Shown: positions 35,617-46,200 of the stretch, piece after piece | Layout of the letters: the number at the start of each line of letters is the position of its first letter | Position numbering within the stretch: position 1 is the first letter of the stretch | Position numbers and translations under genes: made by a program | Notes under the pieces: model-generated | Seen by the model: the letters and a program-made list of their open reading frames with translations, nothing else | Told to the model about the DNA's origin: nothing | Database searches by the model: none | Assembly (NCBI RefSeq): GCF_900101475.1 | Contig: NZ_FMZV01000020.1 | Span: 18,645-82,644 of the forward strand | Source of the DNA: Ruegeria marina | Lineage (GTDB): Bacteria > Pseudomonadota > Alphaproteobacteria > Rhodobacterales > Rhodobacteraceae | Direction: 5' to 3' | Length of the DNA: 64,000 nt

Positions 35617-38550
35617 ATGGCCGCCCTCGAACAAAGCATAGTCCCTGGAGCACGTATCGAACTTAGAGATGCCGAGTGGCTCGTACGACGCACAGAACAA
35701 AGTCCCCGTTCGGGTAAGCTGATCTACGCAGTTGGTCTATCCGGTATTGTGCGGGACAAAGAGGCCGTCTTCATAGATAGCCTGGAAAAGCGAATTGAAG
35801 TGGTTGATCCAGCGCGCACCGAGCTAGTGCCCGATCAATCTCCATACTTTAGAGACACACTGCTTTATCTCGAAGGGCAGCTTCAGCGGTCCATGCCTGT
35901 TTCAGACAAACCGGTCATCGCAGACAAGGCCGCGATCGATCAGCTGCCTTTCCAGCTAAGACCTGCGGAAATGGCACTTGGCGCTCCGAGAGTCCGCATG
36001 CTCATCGCCGATGATGTCGGGCTCGGCAAGACCTTGGAGGCAGGTATCCTAGCAGCGGAACTTGTGCGCAGGGGCCGCGCCAAACGCATTCTAGTTGTTG
36101 CCACGAAAAGCATGCTAACCCAGTTCCAGAAGGAATTCTGGACACGCTTCAGTATCCCCCTGACCAGGCTGGATAGTATTGGCATTCAGCGTGTCAGAAA
36201 CAAAATACCAACCAATCACAACCCATTTCACTATTTCGACCGCGCCATAGTGTCGGTCGATACGCTCAAAAATGACCTGCAATACAGAACGGCCATTGAG
36301 GACGCCTGGTGGGACCTGATCATCATCGATGAGGCTCATAACGTCGCCGAAAGACGTAATTCAGGTGGTGGTCAAAGTCAGCGGAGCAAGCTGGCAGAGC
36401 GCCTTGCAAGTCGGTCCGATGCGCTCGTTTTGCTCTCGGCGACGCCGCATGACGGAAGTCGCCGCAGCTTTGCAAGCCTGATGAGGATGCTCGATCCAAC
36501 CTCGATCGCGGACCCTGACAACTATGGCCCCGAAGATATCAAGGGTCTTTTCATTCGGCGTTTTCGCACAAGTGAGGAAGTTAAACGCGATCTAGGCTCG
36601 AAGATTCCGAAGCGGAAATCAGAAAGGGTTCTCGTCCCGTCCTCCGCTGCCGAGGAATCCGCCTTTGATGAGTTGGCGTCTCTGCGTTTGCACGCTGATC
36701 AGGGAGTTAAAAAGGCGTCCCGGCTATTCAAGACAACGCTCGAAAAGGCCTTGTTTTCAAGCCCCTTCGCCTGTGCAGAGACCCTAGAAAAGCGCATCGC
36801 GAAGCTCGCTGATGTCGTCGATGAAGATGAGAAATCTGACCTTGCCGCTTTGACAGCACTTCATGATGCCGTGAAAGCTATCGATAAGAGCAGCTTTTCC
36901 AAATACTCGAAGCTTCTGGAGTTGCTTAGTGAGACAGGATGGTCAGGGAAAAAGAAGAACGACCGCCTTGTGATTTTTACTGAACGCATCGCAACTCTGA
37001 AGTGGCTTGCCGAGAACCTCAGGGCCGATCTCGGCTTGCAGGATGCTGCGGTCGCAGAGCTTCATGGCGGCGGCGGCATGAGCGACATCGAGGTCCAAAA
37101 GATAGTTGATGACTTTGGACAAGAGAGCTCGCCGATCCGTATCCTCATCGCTTCGGACATGGCATCCGAGGGCATCAACCTTCACCACCAATGTCACCGC
37201 CTGGTCCATTTCGATATTCCTTGGTCACTGATGACTTTTCAGCAGCGAAACGGCCGGATCGACCGATACGGCCAGGAGCGCCAACCACTGATGTGGTATT
37301 TGATGACCGAGAGCAGCAATGCGCAAATCCGCGGTGATCAGCGCATTCTTGAAGTGTTGATGGACAAGGACGACAAAGCTCAGGAGAGCATCGGCGATCC
37401 CTCAGCATTTCTTGGCACGAACGATGAGGAAGAGCAGGAAGAACGCGTCGCGCAAGCAATGACAAGCGATCAGAGCGCGGAAGATTTTTCGCGGGAGCTC
37501 GACGCGAACGCGGAGCACACCAATCCAACAGAGCTGGGCGACCTTGAAGCTCTACTCCAGGCGGCGTTCGAGACCCCTGATGCGGGACCGCCAGTTTCAG
37601 AGTCTCCATCCAAGCCGGTCATCGTCCCGCGCATCTTTCCTACCGTCTTCGAATTCTCCAAGGCAGCTTTGTCGCGACTGCAGGAGCGACAGGTGCGGCT
37701 AGAGTTCGAAGTTGACGATGATGCACGCATCATTCAGCTCGAAACCCCGGAAGACCTTCGTGAAAGGGGCGATTTCGGTGTCGGTAGCAAACGGTCAATC
37801 GACACGCGCTGGATGCCCAGAGAGGCTGTACCCGCTGACGGCGTCATACGTCTGACAGACGATCCGAAGCTGATTAATGAACAAATCCGCCAATCCCGTT
37901 CCAACGATGAGAGCTCTTGGCCCGCAGCACAATATTTGTGGGAAGTGCATCCCCTTATTGACTGGCTGGGCGACAAAGCTGCGAGCCTATTCAAGAGGCG
38001 TGAAGCGCCGGTAATGCGTGTCGAAGGAGCCCTCGCGTCCGATGAGGTCGTGTTCCTTTTGAACGGTGTTGTGCCGAACAAGAAGGGCCACGCCGTTATC
38101 GATGAGTGGGTCGGCGTGCGATTCAAAGGCGACCAATTCCTGGCGGTGGCCCCGTTTCACGAGCTACTTCCGGAGCTTGATCTCGCGAGCAGGCGGGCAA
38201 ACCCGGGCACCCTGGAGACCGCAGAGCTCACACCACTGGTCGGCACTGCTGTGGAGCGCGCCCGCGACCACGTACGAAACGTCCGAAACAAGACACAGAA
38301 GCGGATCGATGACGAGCTTCAGGATCAGCTACTGCGTTTAGAGAAGCTGAAAGACCGGCACCAAGAGCAGCTGAGATTCAAGTTTGACTTGGACAAAGGT
38401 ATTCGCTCCGCTCAGGAGGCGAAGCTTGAGCAGGCGATGGCCAAGAGCGAAAAGCTTTTCAATGACTACTGGGAATGGATTAGCGAAACCCGGCAAACAG
38501 CCGATGACCCCAATCCTTACGTGCGCATCGTTGCGGTCTTTAGGGGGTAA
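35617..38550 (+). CDS. SNF2-type DEAH helicase/translocase (DrmD-like)
   Basis: A 977-aa superfamily 2 ATPase. Walker A ADDVGLGKT is at 131-139, DEAH at 239-242 and SATPHDG near 275. The C-terminal lobe has ASEGINLHHQCHRLVHFDIPW and QRNGRIDRYGQ at about 515-553. The end (about 880-970) is a long charged helical region. The HepA/RapA-type core and its place directly before a large adenine methylase match DrmD in class 1 DISARM, a restriction-like anti-phage system. It would translocate on DNA. It is separated from the methylase gene by 3 nt. Confidence 0.85.
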   Translation: MAALEQSIVPGARIELRDAEWLVRRTEQSPRSGKLIYAVGLSGIVRDKEAVFIDSLEKRIEVVDPARTELVPDQSPYFRDTLLYLEGQLQRSMPVSDKPVIADKAAIDQLPFQLRPAEMALGAPRVRMLIADDVGLGKTLEAGILAAELVRRGRAKRILVVATKSMLTQFQKEFWTRFSIPLTRLDSIGIQRVRNKIPTNHNPFHYFDRAIVSVDTLKNDLQYRTAIEDAWWDLIIIDEAHNVAERRNSGGGQSQRSKLAERLASRSDALVLLSATPHDGSRRSFASLMRMLDPTSIADPDNYGPEDIKGLFIRRFRTSEEVKRDLGSKIPKRKSERVLVPSSAAEESAFDELASLRLHADQGVKKASRLFKTTLEKALFSSPFACAETLEKRIAKLADVVDEDEKSDLAALTALHDAVKAIDKSSFSKYSKLLELLSETGWSGKKKNDRLVIFTERIATLKWLAENLRADLGLQDAAVAELHGGGGMSDIEVQKIVDDFGQESSPIRILIASDMASEGINLHHQCHRLVHFDIPWSLMTFQQRNGRIDRYGQERQPLMWYLMTESSNAQIRGDQRILEVLMDKDDKAQESIGDPSAFLGTNDEEEQEERVAQAMTSDQSAEDFSRELDANAEHTNPTELGDLEALLQAAFETPDAGPPVSESPSKPVIVPRIFPTVFEFSKAALSRLQERQVRLEFEVDDDARIIQLETPEDLRERGDFGVGSKRSIDTRWMPREAVPADGVIRLTDDPKLINEQIRQSRSNDESSWPAAQYLWEVHPLIDWLGDKAASLFKRREAPVMRVEGALASDEVVFLLNGVVPNKKGHAVIDEWVGVRFKGDQFLAVAPFHELLPELDLASRRANPGTLETAELTPLVGTAVERARDHVRNVRNKTQKRIDDELQDQLLRLEKLKDRHQEQLRFKFDLDKGIRSAQEAKLEQAMAKSEKLFNDYWEWISETRQTADDPNPYVRIVAVFRG

Positions 38551-38553
38551 GCC

Positions 38554-41500
38554 ATGCCAATTGATCTCACCGGAATCCGCAACGAAAACGAGTTCTATTC
38601 AGATCACTATCTGACGACGGTCTTCGAGGGCGACATCAAGGAGACCATTGAACGATGGAACGAGCTCAAAGATGGGGGCGGCAAAGCCCCGCACCAGGAG
38701 TTCGGGGCACTTGCAACGCCTTACATAAGAACGGCGACAGAATACCGGGACACACGTGATGCGGACGAACGCGTCCAAATCTTCCGGGAGTTCACCTATG
38801 ATCTTTTGAAGGCTCTGGGTTACGAACGTACGCTGCAACAACCCATCCTCGCAGATGGGACATGGTTGCCCGCGCTACATCGCGCTGCGCGTTCTGATGG
38901 CACAGATCATCTTTGGGTCATCGAGGCCCTGGCGCCAGCCGGTGAGGATTTTGTTACCGATCCACTCGCTTTGAGTTTTGCAGCACAGCTAGGCCCCGAT
39001 GAAACCGGAGATTTACCCAAGCCGTTTTCAGGGACGTATGAAGAAGCCCTGACGGCGGGCATCTTCGGCCTCGATCAGCCGCCGCGCTTTGTCTTGATCC
39101 TATCAATGGCACAAGCCGTTCTGATCGATCGTAACAAGTGGGGTGAGAGCCGCCTGCTGCGCTTTGACTTCACGGAAATTTTTTCACGCAAGGAATCGGC
39201 AACGATGCAAGCGGTTACCGCACTCTTGCATCATGAGTGCTTAGCACCGGATACCGGTACCCCGCTCGTCGATACGATCGATGAAGAGTCGCACCGCCAC
39301 GCGCACGGGGTTTCCAAGGACCTCAAATACGCATTGCGGGAAGCGATCGAGCTTCTTGGCAATGAAGCAGCCGAGAAAATCGTCGCGCGGCGCAAGGCCG
39401 CCGGTGAAACGGCATACCAAACGCGCGACGGTATGGCGGCACTCGATGCGCGGCAGCTCTCTCTGGAGTCCCTGCGGTACATGTATCGGCTCCTGTTCCT
39501 CTTCTACATCGAGGCGCGACCCGATCTTGGTTTTGCGCCGATGAAGTCTGACGCCTACCGTAAGGGGTACAGCTTGGAATCTCTCCGTGAGCTCGAAATG
39601 ATGCCGCTCACCAGCGACGAGGAGAAGGATGGTCACTATCTCCATGAGAGCCTTAGCCTGCTCTTCAAGCTTATCTACGAAGGGACGCCCTATAGTGATC
39701 TGAGGTCTGATGACGAGTTCGGTCGCGACTTCGACATGCGGCCTGTACGGACGCATCTCTTCGATCCCGATTCAACACCGATGTTGAGCAAGGTGCGCTT
39801 CCGCAATGAAACGCTTCAGCGCATCATCCAGTTGATGTCTCTTTCGCGCGAGGGTCAGGGACGGCGTGGGCGCATCTCCTATGCGCAGCTCGGAATCAAC
39901 CAGCTCGGCGCCGTATACGAGGCGCTGCTTTCCTACTCAGGCTTCTTCGCGCAGACCGATCTTTACGAGGTGAAGAAGGCCGGAGAACCGAATCCCGATC
40001 CTCTGGAGGCGGCATACTTCGTCCCCAAATCTGATATCGACAAATATGAGCAGGACGAGATCGTCTATGACGGCAACGATCCACGCATCTACAGCAAAGG
40101 GACGTTCATATATCGTTTGGCAGGGCGTGATCGCGAGAATTCAGCGTCCTACTACACACCGGAAATCCTGACTCGCTGCCTTGTCAAATACACGCTCAAG
40201 GAACTGCTCAAGGACAAGACTGCCGACGACATTCTGAAGCTCACCGTTTGTGAGCCCGCCATGGGATCGGCGGCGTTCCTTATCGAAGCGGTCAACCAGC
40301 TCAGCGATGCCTACCTTGCCAAGAAGCAAGAAGAATTGGGCGAGCGCATACCCCACGATCGCTACGCATACGAGCGGCAAAAGGTGCGTGCCTATATCAC
40401 GGATCGCAACACATTTGGGGTGGACCTCAACCCGATCGCGATGGAGCTGGGACAGGTCTCGCTATGGCTGAACTGCATCCACGAAGGAGATTTCGTCCCC
40501 TGGTTTGGTGATCAGCTCTTTGCCGGTAACTCGCTGATTGGCGCGCGGCGTGAGGTCTATCCTGCTTCGCGCATTGGAAAGAAAACAGACGCAGATGACC
40601 GCTGGTTCAAGCATGCTCCGCGTGCCGTTAAGAGCGATGCGCCAAGGAAGGTAGATGAGGTCTACCACTTCCTACTGCCCGATCCCAGCATGGCCGACTA
40701 CAAGAAGGCCATCGTTGAGCCGTTGGCTCCGGACGAATTCGAAAAGCTCAAAGACTGGCGCAAAGAGTTCTGCAAACCGCTGGACTCCGATGAGATTGCG
40801 CAAGTCAAACGCCTGTCGCAGGTGATTGATGAGCTCTTAGCAGAGAATGCGAAGGCACTTGCAAAAGAGCGGCAAGAAAACACCGACCCGCTGACGGTGT
40901 GGGGGCAGCCGGAAGAAGACGGCGAGGCCACCGACTTCAAAGCTAAGAACCGTCGCCTTGCGGGCATGCGCGGCGAGGGGGCTCGCAACGCGGTGCCCTA
41001 TCAGCGACTCAAGACTGCGATGGACTATTGGTGCTCACTATGGTTCTGGCCCTTGGAGCATGCCGATCTATTGCCATCGCGCGATGAGTTCCTTCTCGAC
41101 ATGACTCTGATCCTGGAAGGCAACGTCCTTTCATCGGGCGCGGACATGTTCCAAAGAGAGAACCTGCTCAGCGGCGCTGATCCGAACAGGGTTGATCTGT
41201 TCGATCATCAAAAGTCGTATGGGCGTGTGGACATTGAGACACTTATCGCACGATCTCCACGATTAAAGCTGTCTCAAGGCATTGCCTCACACACGCTTTT
41301 CTTTCACTGGCCTGTGGAGTTGGGAGATCTTCTCATCCCGAGCGATGGCTTCGATTTAGTGCTGGGTAATCCCCCATGGATGCGGCCGGACTGGATTGAT
41401 CGCGATCAACTTTCCGATACAAATCCATATATAGCAATTCGAAAATTTTCTGCTGCACAGATTGAATCTGAAAAGTCGTTGTTGCTCAATGATCAAAGCA

Positions 41501-43275
41501 TTATTCGTGACTACGTATCGAAATATGAAATTGTTGGTGGGTCTCAGGCTTTTTTAGCCTGCCCTCATAATTACTCTCTAATCGAAGGTGGTCGGGCAAA
41601 TCTTTATAAGTGCTTTGTCGAAAAAGCGTTCAATCTGATTAATGAGAAAGCTTTCGCTGGACTTCTTCACCCGGAAGGGCACTTTTACGACCCAAAGTCA
41701 CCTAAATTTAGAGGCTCCGTTTACGCAAGACTTGCGGCACATTTTCAGTTTTCAAATGAACTTTCAGATAGAATGTTTTTGGACGTAGATCACCACAAAA
41801 CATACAGCATTAACATATACGGAGGCACGACTGGCTCGGTAAGCTTTCTAAATATTTCTAATCTATTTTTGCCCACAACGATCGACGAGTGTTTTTTGCA
41901 TGACGGCATTGGTGATGTACCAGGCATTAAGGATGGTGGAGGTAGATGGGAAGTTCGAGGCCATGCGGATCGCATTATTGTGGTCGATGAAAGCGTGTTG
42001 TCAGTATTCTCCGATGTCATTGAGGGCCATGAATTCCGAGATATCTCAACAACTCGGATGCCAGGCCCGCACTCGAAGCAAACCCTATCTGCGTTGAGCG
42101 CCCTTGCTAAGGCAGAGAATAGCTTTCTTGGGGCGGTGAAAAATTATTTCCTATCGTCGATGTGGAATGAAACTACCGACACTAAAAAAACAAAAATCAT
42201 AAAGAGGCAGCCTTCTTTCTACGACGATCCCTATGAGATGGTAATTTCAGGGCCGAATTTCTACCTTCAGAACCCGCTAGCAAAAACGCCTCGCGAAAAG
42301 TGCTCTTCAAATTTGGATTATGATGTAATCGATGTGAATTCGATCTCAGACGAATACCTCCCAAGGGCAAACTACACGCCAGTAGAAAAAAAGAGTGATT
42401 ACATAAGAAGGGTCCCCAAGGTCCCTTGGGATACGAGTCGGTCGCATCTCGAATTTTTCCGTTTTGCTTTCCGCGCCATGACTCAGCCGAGCCACGAAAG
42501 AACTCTGAAGGGCGCGCTACTTCCCCCGGGGATCGGGCATATAAATGGTGTTGTGAGCCTAAGCTGTGAGAGTGAGCATGATATGCTTACAGCGGCTACT
42601 CTTTGGAGCTCTCTGCCTATAGATTTTATTGTGAAGGTTGCGGGAATAGATAATGTAAGAGAGAGTTCACTTGTTAATCTTCCGTGGGCTGAGCTGCCGG
42701 GAACCGCTATTCATCGGACATTACAGTTAAATTGCTTAACCGAATGGTTTAGAGACCTTTGGAGTAGAAATTCTTCGGACTATGAGCCGTGTGGTTGGAC
42801 AAGCGATGATCCGAGACTCTCAAAAGAGGGGGCACTGATCGCTACTGGGCCCTGGTCAAGAAATAGTGCGTTGAGGACCGATTTTGCTCGTCGGCAGGCG
42901 CTTTTGGAGATTGATGTATTGGTAGCCATCGCATTGGGGCTTACCCTTGATGAGCTGCTTCAAATGTATCGAGTTCAATTTCCAGTCATGCAATCATACG
43001 ATCGTGATACTTGGTATGACGCTGATGGGCGAATTGTATTTACGAACTCGAAAAATTTGACCGGCGTGGGTTTGGACAGAAAAAACTGGGAAGCGCACAA
43101 GGACTTGAGGGAGGGGTCGGTGTCGAAAACCTATGTGGACGACACTATGCCAGGTGGTCCCGTTGAAAGAACAATAACATACGAGGCGCCGTTTATGCTC
43201 CCAAATAGGGAAGAGGACTATGAGCGAGCGTGGGATTTCTTCTATGCGAAATACGCCTCGAAGACAGCAGCGTGA
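38554..43275 (+). CDS. Large N6-adenine DNA methyltransferase (DrmMI/PglX-like)
   Basis: A 1573-aa methylase. The region ASYYTPEILTRCLVKYTL precedes SAM motif I (EPAMGSAAF, from residue 567), then GVDLNPIAMELGQVSLWL near 620 and catalytic motif IV NPPW at 939-942. A long N-terminal part (1-500) and a long C-terminal part (950-1573) surround it; the latter should contain DNA recognition. The DNA from about 41390 to 43200 is visibly more AT-rich than the first two-thirds, as if the recognition half was exchanged. Size and neighbours resemble DrmMI; a BREX PglX or type IIG enzyme is possible by sequence, but no BREX partner genes are present. Confidence 0.87.
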   Translation: MPIDLTGIRNENEFYSDHYLTTVFEGDIKETIERWNELKDGGGKAPHQEFGALATPYIRTATEYRDTRDADERVQIFREFTYDLLKALGYERTLQQPILADGTWLPALHRAARSDGTDHLWVIEALAPAGEDFVTDPLALSFAAQLGPDETGDLPKPFSGTYEEALTAGIFGLDQPPRFVLILSMAQAVLIDRNKWGESRLLRFDFTEIFSRKESATMQAVTALLHHECLAPDTGTPLVDTIDEESHRHAHGVSKDLKYALREAIELLGNEAAEKIVARRKAAGETAYQTRDGMAALDARQLSLESLRYMYRLLFLFYIEARPDLGFAPMKSDAYRKGYSLESLRELEMMPLTSDEEKDGHYLHESLSLLFKLIYEGTPYSDLRSDDEFGRDFDMRPVRTHLFDPDSTPMLSKVRFRNETLQRIIQLMSLSREGQGRRGRISYAQLGINQLGAVYEALLSYSGFFAQTDLYEVKKAGEPNPDPLEAAYFVPKSDIDKYEQDEIVYDGNDPRIYSKGTFIYRLAGRDRENSASYYTPEILTRCLVKYTLKELLKDKTADDILKLTVCEPAMGSAAFLIEAVNQLSDAYLAKKQEELGERIPHDRYAYERQKVRAYITDRNTFGVDLNPIAMELGQVSLWLNCIHEGDFVPWFGDQLFAGNSLIGARREVYPASRIGKKTDADDRWFKHAPRAVKSDAPRKVDEVYHFLLPDPSMADYKKAIVEPLAPDEFEKLKDWRKEFCKPLDSDEIAQVKRLSQVIDELLAENAKALAKERQENTDPLTVWGQPEEDGEATDFKAKNRRLAGMRGEGARNAVPYQRLKTAMDYWCSLWFWPLEHADLLPSRDEFLLDMTLILEGNVLSSGADMFQRENLLSGADPNRVDLFDHQKSYGRVDIETLIARSPRLKLSQGIASHTLFFHWPVELGDLLIPSDGFDLVLGNPPWMRPDWIDRDQLSDTNPYIAIRKFSAAQIESEKSLLLNDQSIIRDYVSKYEIVGGSQAFLACPHNYSLIEGGRANLYKCFVEKAFNLINEKAFAGLLHPEGHFYDPKSPKFRGSVYARLAAHFQFSNELSDRMFLDVDHHKTYSINIYGGTTGSVSFLNISNLFLPTTIDECFLHDGIGDVPGIKDGGGRWEVRGHADRIIVVDESVLSVFSDVIEGHEFRDISTTRMPGPHSKQTLSALSALAKAENSFLGAVKNYFLSSMWNETTDTKKTKIIKRQPSFYDDPYEMVISGPNFYLQNPLAKTPREKCSSNLDYDVIDVNSISDEYLPRANYTPVEKKSDYIRRVPKVPWDTSRSHLEFFRFAFRAMTQPSHERTLKGALLPPGIGHINGVVSLSCESEHDMLTAATLWSSLPIDFIVKVAGIDNVRESSLVNLPWAELPGTAIHRTLQLNCLTEWFRDLWSRNSSDYEPCGWTSDDPRLSKEGALIATGPWSRNSALRTDFARRQALLEIDVLVAIALGLTLDELLQMYRVQFPVMQSYDRDTWYDADGRIVFTNSKNLTGVGLDRKNWEAHKDLREGSVSKTYVDDTMPGGPVERTITYEAPFMLPNREEDYERAWDFFYAKYASKTAA

Positions 43276-43286
43276 GGTGATCAGAC

Positions 43287-46200
43287 ATGCTGCCATCAAT
43301 TTTAGCAAGACAAGTTGAACGTGGATTAGAGGAGTTTCTTCGGGGCGCCTTCTCTCCGTCCACGCCTGGCTTTGATGACATCATAGATCGCTTCGTTGCG
43401 GAGTCCGAGAACCTTTTCAAGGGACCTTATCTATCCTTTGATATGCCCTTTCGGGATGGCGATGCGGGGCGGGATTACTTCCCCGATGTCCCATTATCTT
43501 TCAGCCCCTACAAGCACCAAGAGCGCGCCTTTGCGCGTGTTGGTTCAGGGGCCCCGGCGTCAACAGTTATCGCGACGGGGACAGGCTCAGGTAAGACCGA
43601 GTGTTTCACATGGCCGATCCTGGATTACTGTCTGCGCACAGAGAATGAGCCGGGCATCAAGGCCATCTTGATTTACCCGATGAACGCGCTGGCAACCGAC
43701 CAGGCGCGGCGGCTGGCGGCGGCGATTTGGAAAAACGACAAACTCAAAGGCAGCGTACGCGTCGGCCTTTACGTTGATGTCGAGCCTGGCTCACCGTCAG
43801 CGACGATGACAGAAGCAGATGTCATCACAAGCAGGGACGAGATCAGGCGGAACCCTCCGGACATCCTGATCACCAACTACAAAATGCTGGACTACATGCT
43901 AGTCCGACCAAGAGACAAGGCGTTGTGGGCTCATAATGAACCAGAAACCCTTCGATACCTGGTGGTTGACGAGCTCCACACTTTCGATGGTGCACAGGGT
44001 ACCGATCTTGCCTGCCTTATCCGGCGATTGAAGGCGCGCCTGGAGTGTCCGAAGGATCACCTTTGTTGTGTCGGCACTTCGGCGACGCTTGGCCAGGACG
44101 GCACGAGTCGTATCATTTCTTATGCGAGCCAGGTGTTTGGCGAGCCCTTTGATGAAAGCGCTATTGTCACAGAAGACCGGCTCACGATTGCCGAGTACCT
44201 CCTGGACAAGGATGTCAGTGAAGTACATGTCCCGACACCTGAACAGGTAGCTTCACTGATACATGACACTGATGGTCTCACGCCTCCGGAACTTATCGCG
44301 CGTGCTTATGAGCTTTGGTTCACGCAAGGCCCTGAGACAGCGATAGACGATCCGCAATGGCGCTTGGACCTCGCTGAAAAGCTTGATGGTCATGTCTTCC
44401 TTCAATCACTGCTGCGAGCGATCAAGGGTAGACCGACTGCTTATGCGGACTTGCTGGAACAGTTAAAGGGCAAGTCTTACCTCGCTAGCGATGATCCCGA
44501 GTACCTCACCGGAATAATCGACACTCTGACCGCCCTTGTGTCACATGCGAGGCGAACGAAGCCGGACTTGATTGATAAGACCGGTCAGCCGATCTTGCTG
44601 CCGTACTTTAGTGTGCGCTCACAACTTTGGTTCCGTGAGCTCAAGCGCATTGTTGGCGATCTCACCGTACGACCAAGTCTGCGCTACTCAGACGATCTGA
44701 CCGAGGACGCTCTGCGTAAGCACCTTCCGGTTGTTCATTGTAAAGATTGCGGTGGCACAGGTTGGGCCGCCATCAGTCCCCTCAGGGGGCAGCGGCTAGA
44801 GGGCGAGCCGAAAAAGGTCTACGAAAAGTATTTCGGATATAGTGATCGCTTGCGCTTTGTGTTGCTGGACAAACCGGAGCGCGAGCGCCAACGCGAGCGC
44901 CGCTTTACGCACAGCGCACGCGTTTGCTCCGATTGCCTAACCTATCATGACACGGCTGAGCAACGCGCCAAATGCCGGTCATGCGCGAGTGAAAACCTTG
45001 TCGATGCCTACATCCATTTTCCTGCGGTGGTCCGAAGTGAAAATGTGCATGTGACACATGACTGCCCCTATTGCGGAAGTACCGACGGTATGGGGATTCT
45101 TGGGGCGCAGTCGCCGACGCTTCTGAGCGCGACGGTTTCCACCATGTTCGCCTCCCCGCACAATGATGACCCAAAGCTGCTAACATTCTCGGATTCAGTC
45201 CAGGATGCGGCGCACCGCGCGGGCTTCTTTGAGGCGCGCAGCTTTGCTTCTGTCTTCCGCACTGCGCTTAGGAAATTCGTTTCGCAAACCGGGCAGCCAG
45301 TCGGGTTGGACTCGGTCCTTCGCGATCTACCCCCGTTCCTTCGTAAGGAGGGCGATCCCGAGTTCGTCGCGACCTTCACGCCACAAGATCAGCAGTGGCG
45401 AAAGGACTATGAAATTCTCCTGGAGACGGGCGTTCTTGATGACCGCTCTAACCTTCCAAGTATCCTGGAAGAGCGCCTCTCATGGGAAGCATTTGCTGAA
45501 CTATCGTTCCGTTCACAGAACGGCCAGACATTGGAAAAGGCAGGCCTGATTGGCATCCATCCTGAAGTGACCCGCGTCAGGGATGCTGCCCGCAAGATGA
45601 TGGTGCAGGCCCGCGACAAGCTCGGTGATGGCTTCGAAACGTTCACCGAAGACGAGTGGCTTGCGTTCTTGTTGGGACTGATCGCACGGATGCGGCAGCG
45701 CGGAGCTGTTCTCACGGACCTGACGCGTGATTTTCTGGATGTTGGTGCCAATTGGTTTGCGCTTTTGCGGCGCAGCGGTCGCGAGCACAAGTTACCTAAT
45801 ATGCATCCGCGAGCGCCTCGCCCCGTCTTTCCTGCAAGCCGCTTTGCCGAGGGTTACGACAGCGTTGGCTCAGTCGGTTCGGCGACGAGCTGGTATGCCG
45901 GATGGGCTGATAAGGTCTTTCTTGAAAAGCATGCCCTGGCGCCAGCGTCCTATCCTGATCTGTATTTTCTCGCCTTCGATGCTCTTGAAAAGGCAAGGCT
46001 CGTCGAACGGCGCGATATGGGACCGAAGTTTCAAACAAGCGTAGTCTGGGGTTTGCTGCCGTCAGAGATCAAACTCTGGCAAGATATCTCGGCGCTTCGC
46101 TGTAATCGTTGCGGTCACGCGCATCATGTTCCGGTTGATGCCGAAAACTCCTGGAACGGCATGCCGTGTACCAAGCTCGGCTGCGAGGGCAGTATGCAGA

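Noticed and set aside
35617..43275. BREX or plain type IIG restriction interpretation
   Set aside because: The methylase alone could fit, but BrxC/PglY, PglZ and Lon-like genes are absent, while SNF2 and DUF1998 partners fit DISARM/Druantia better.
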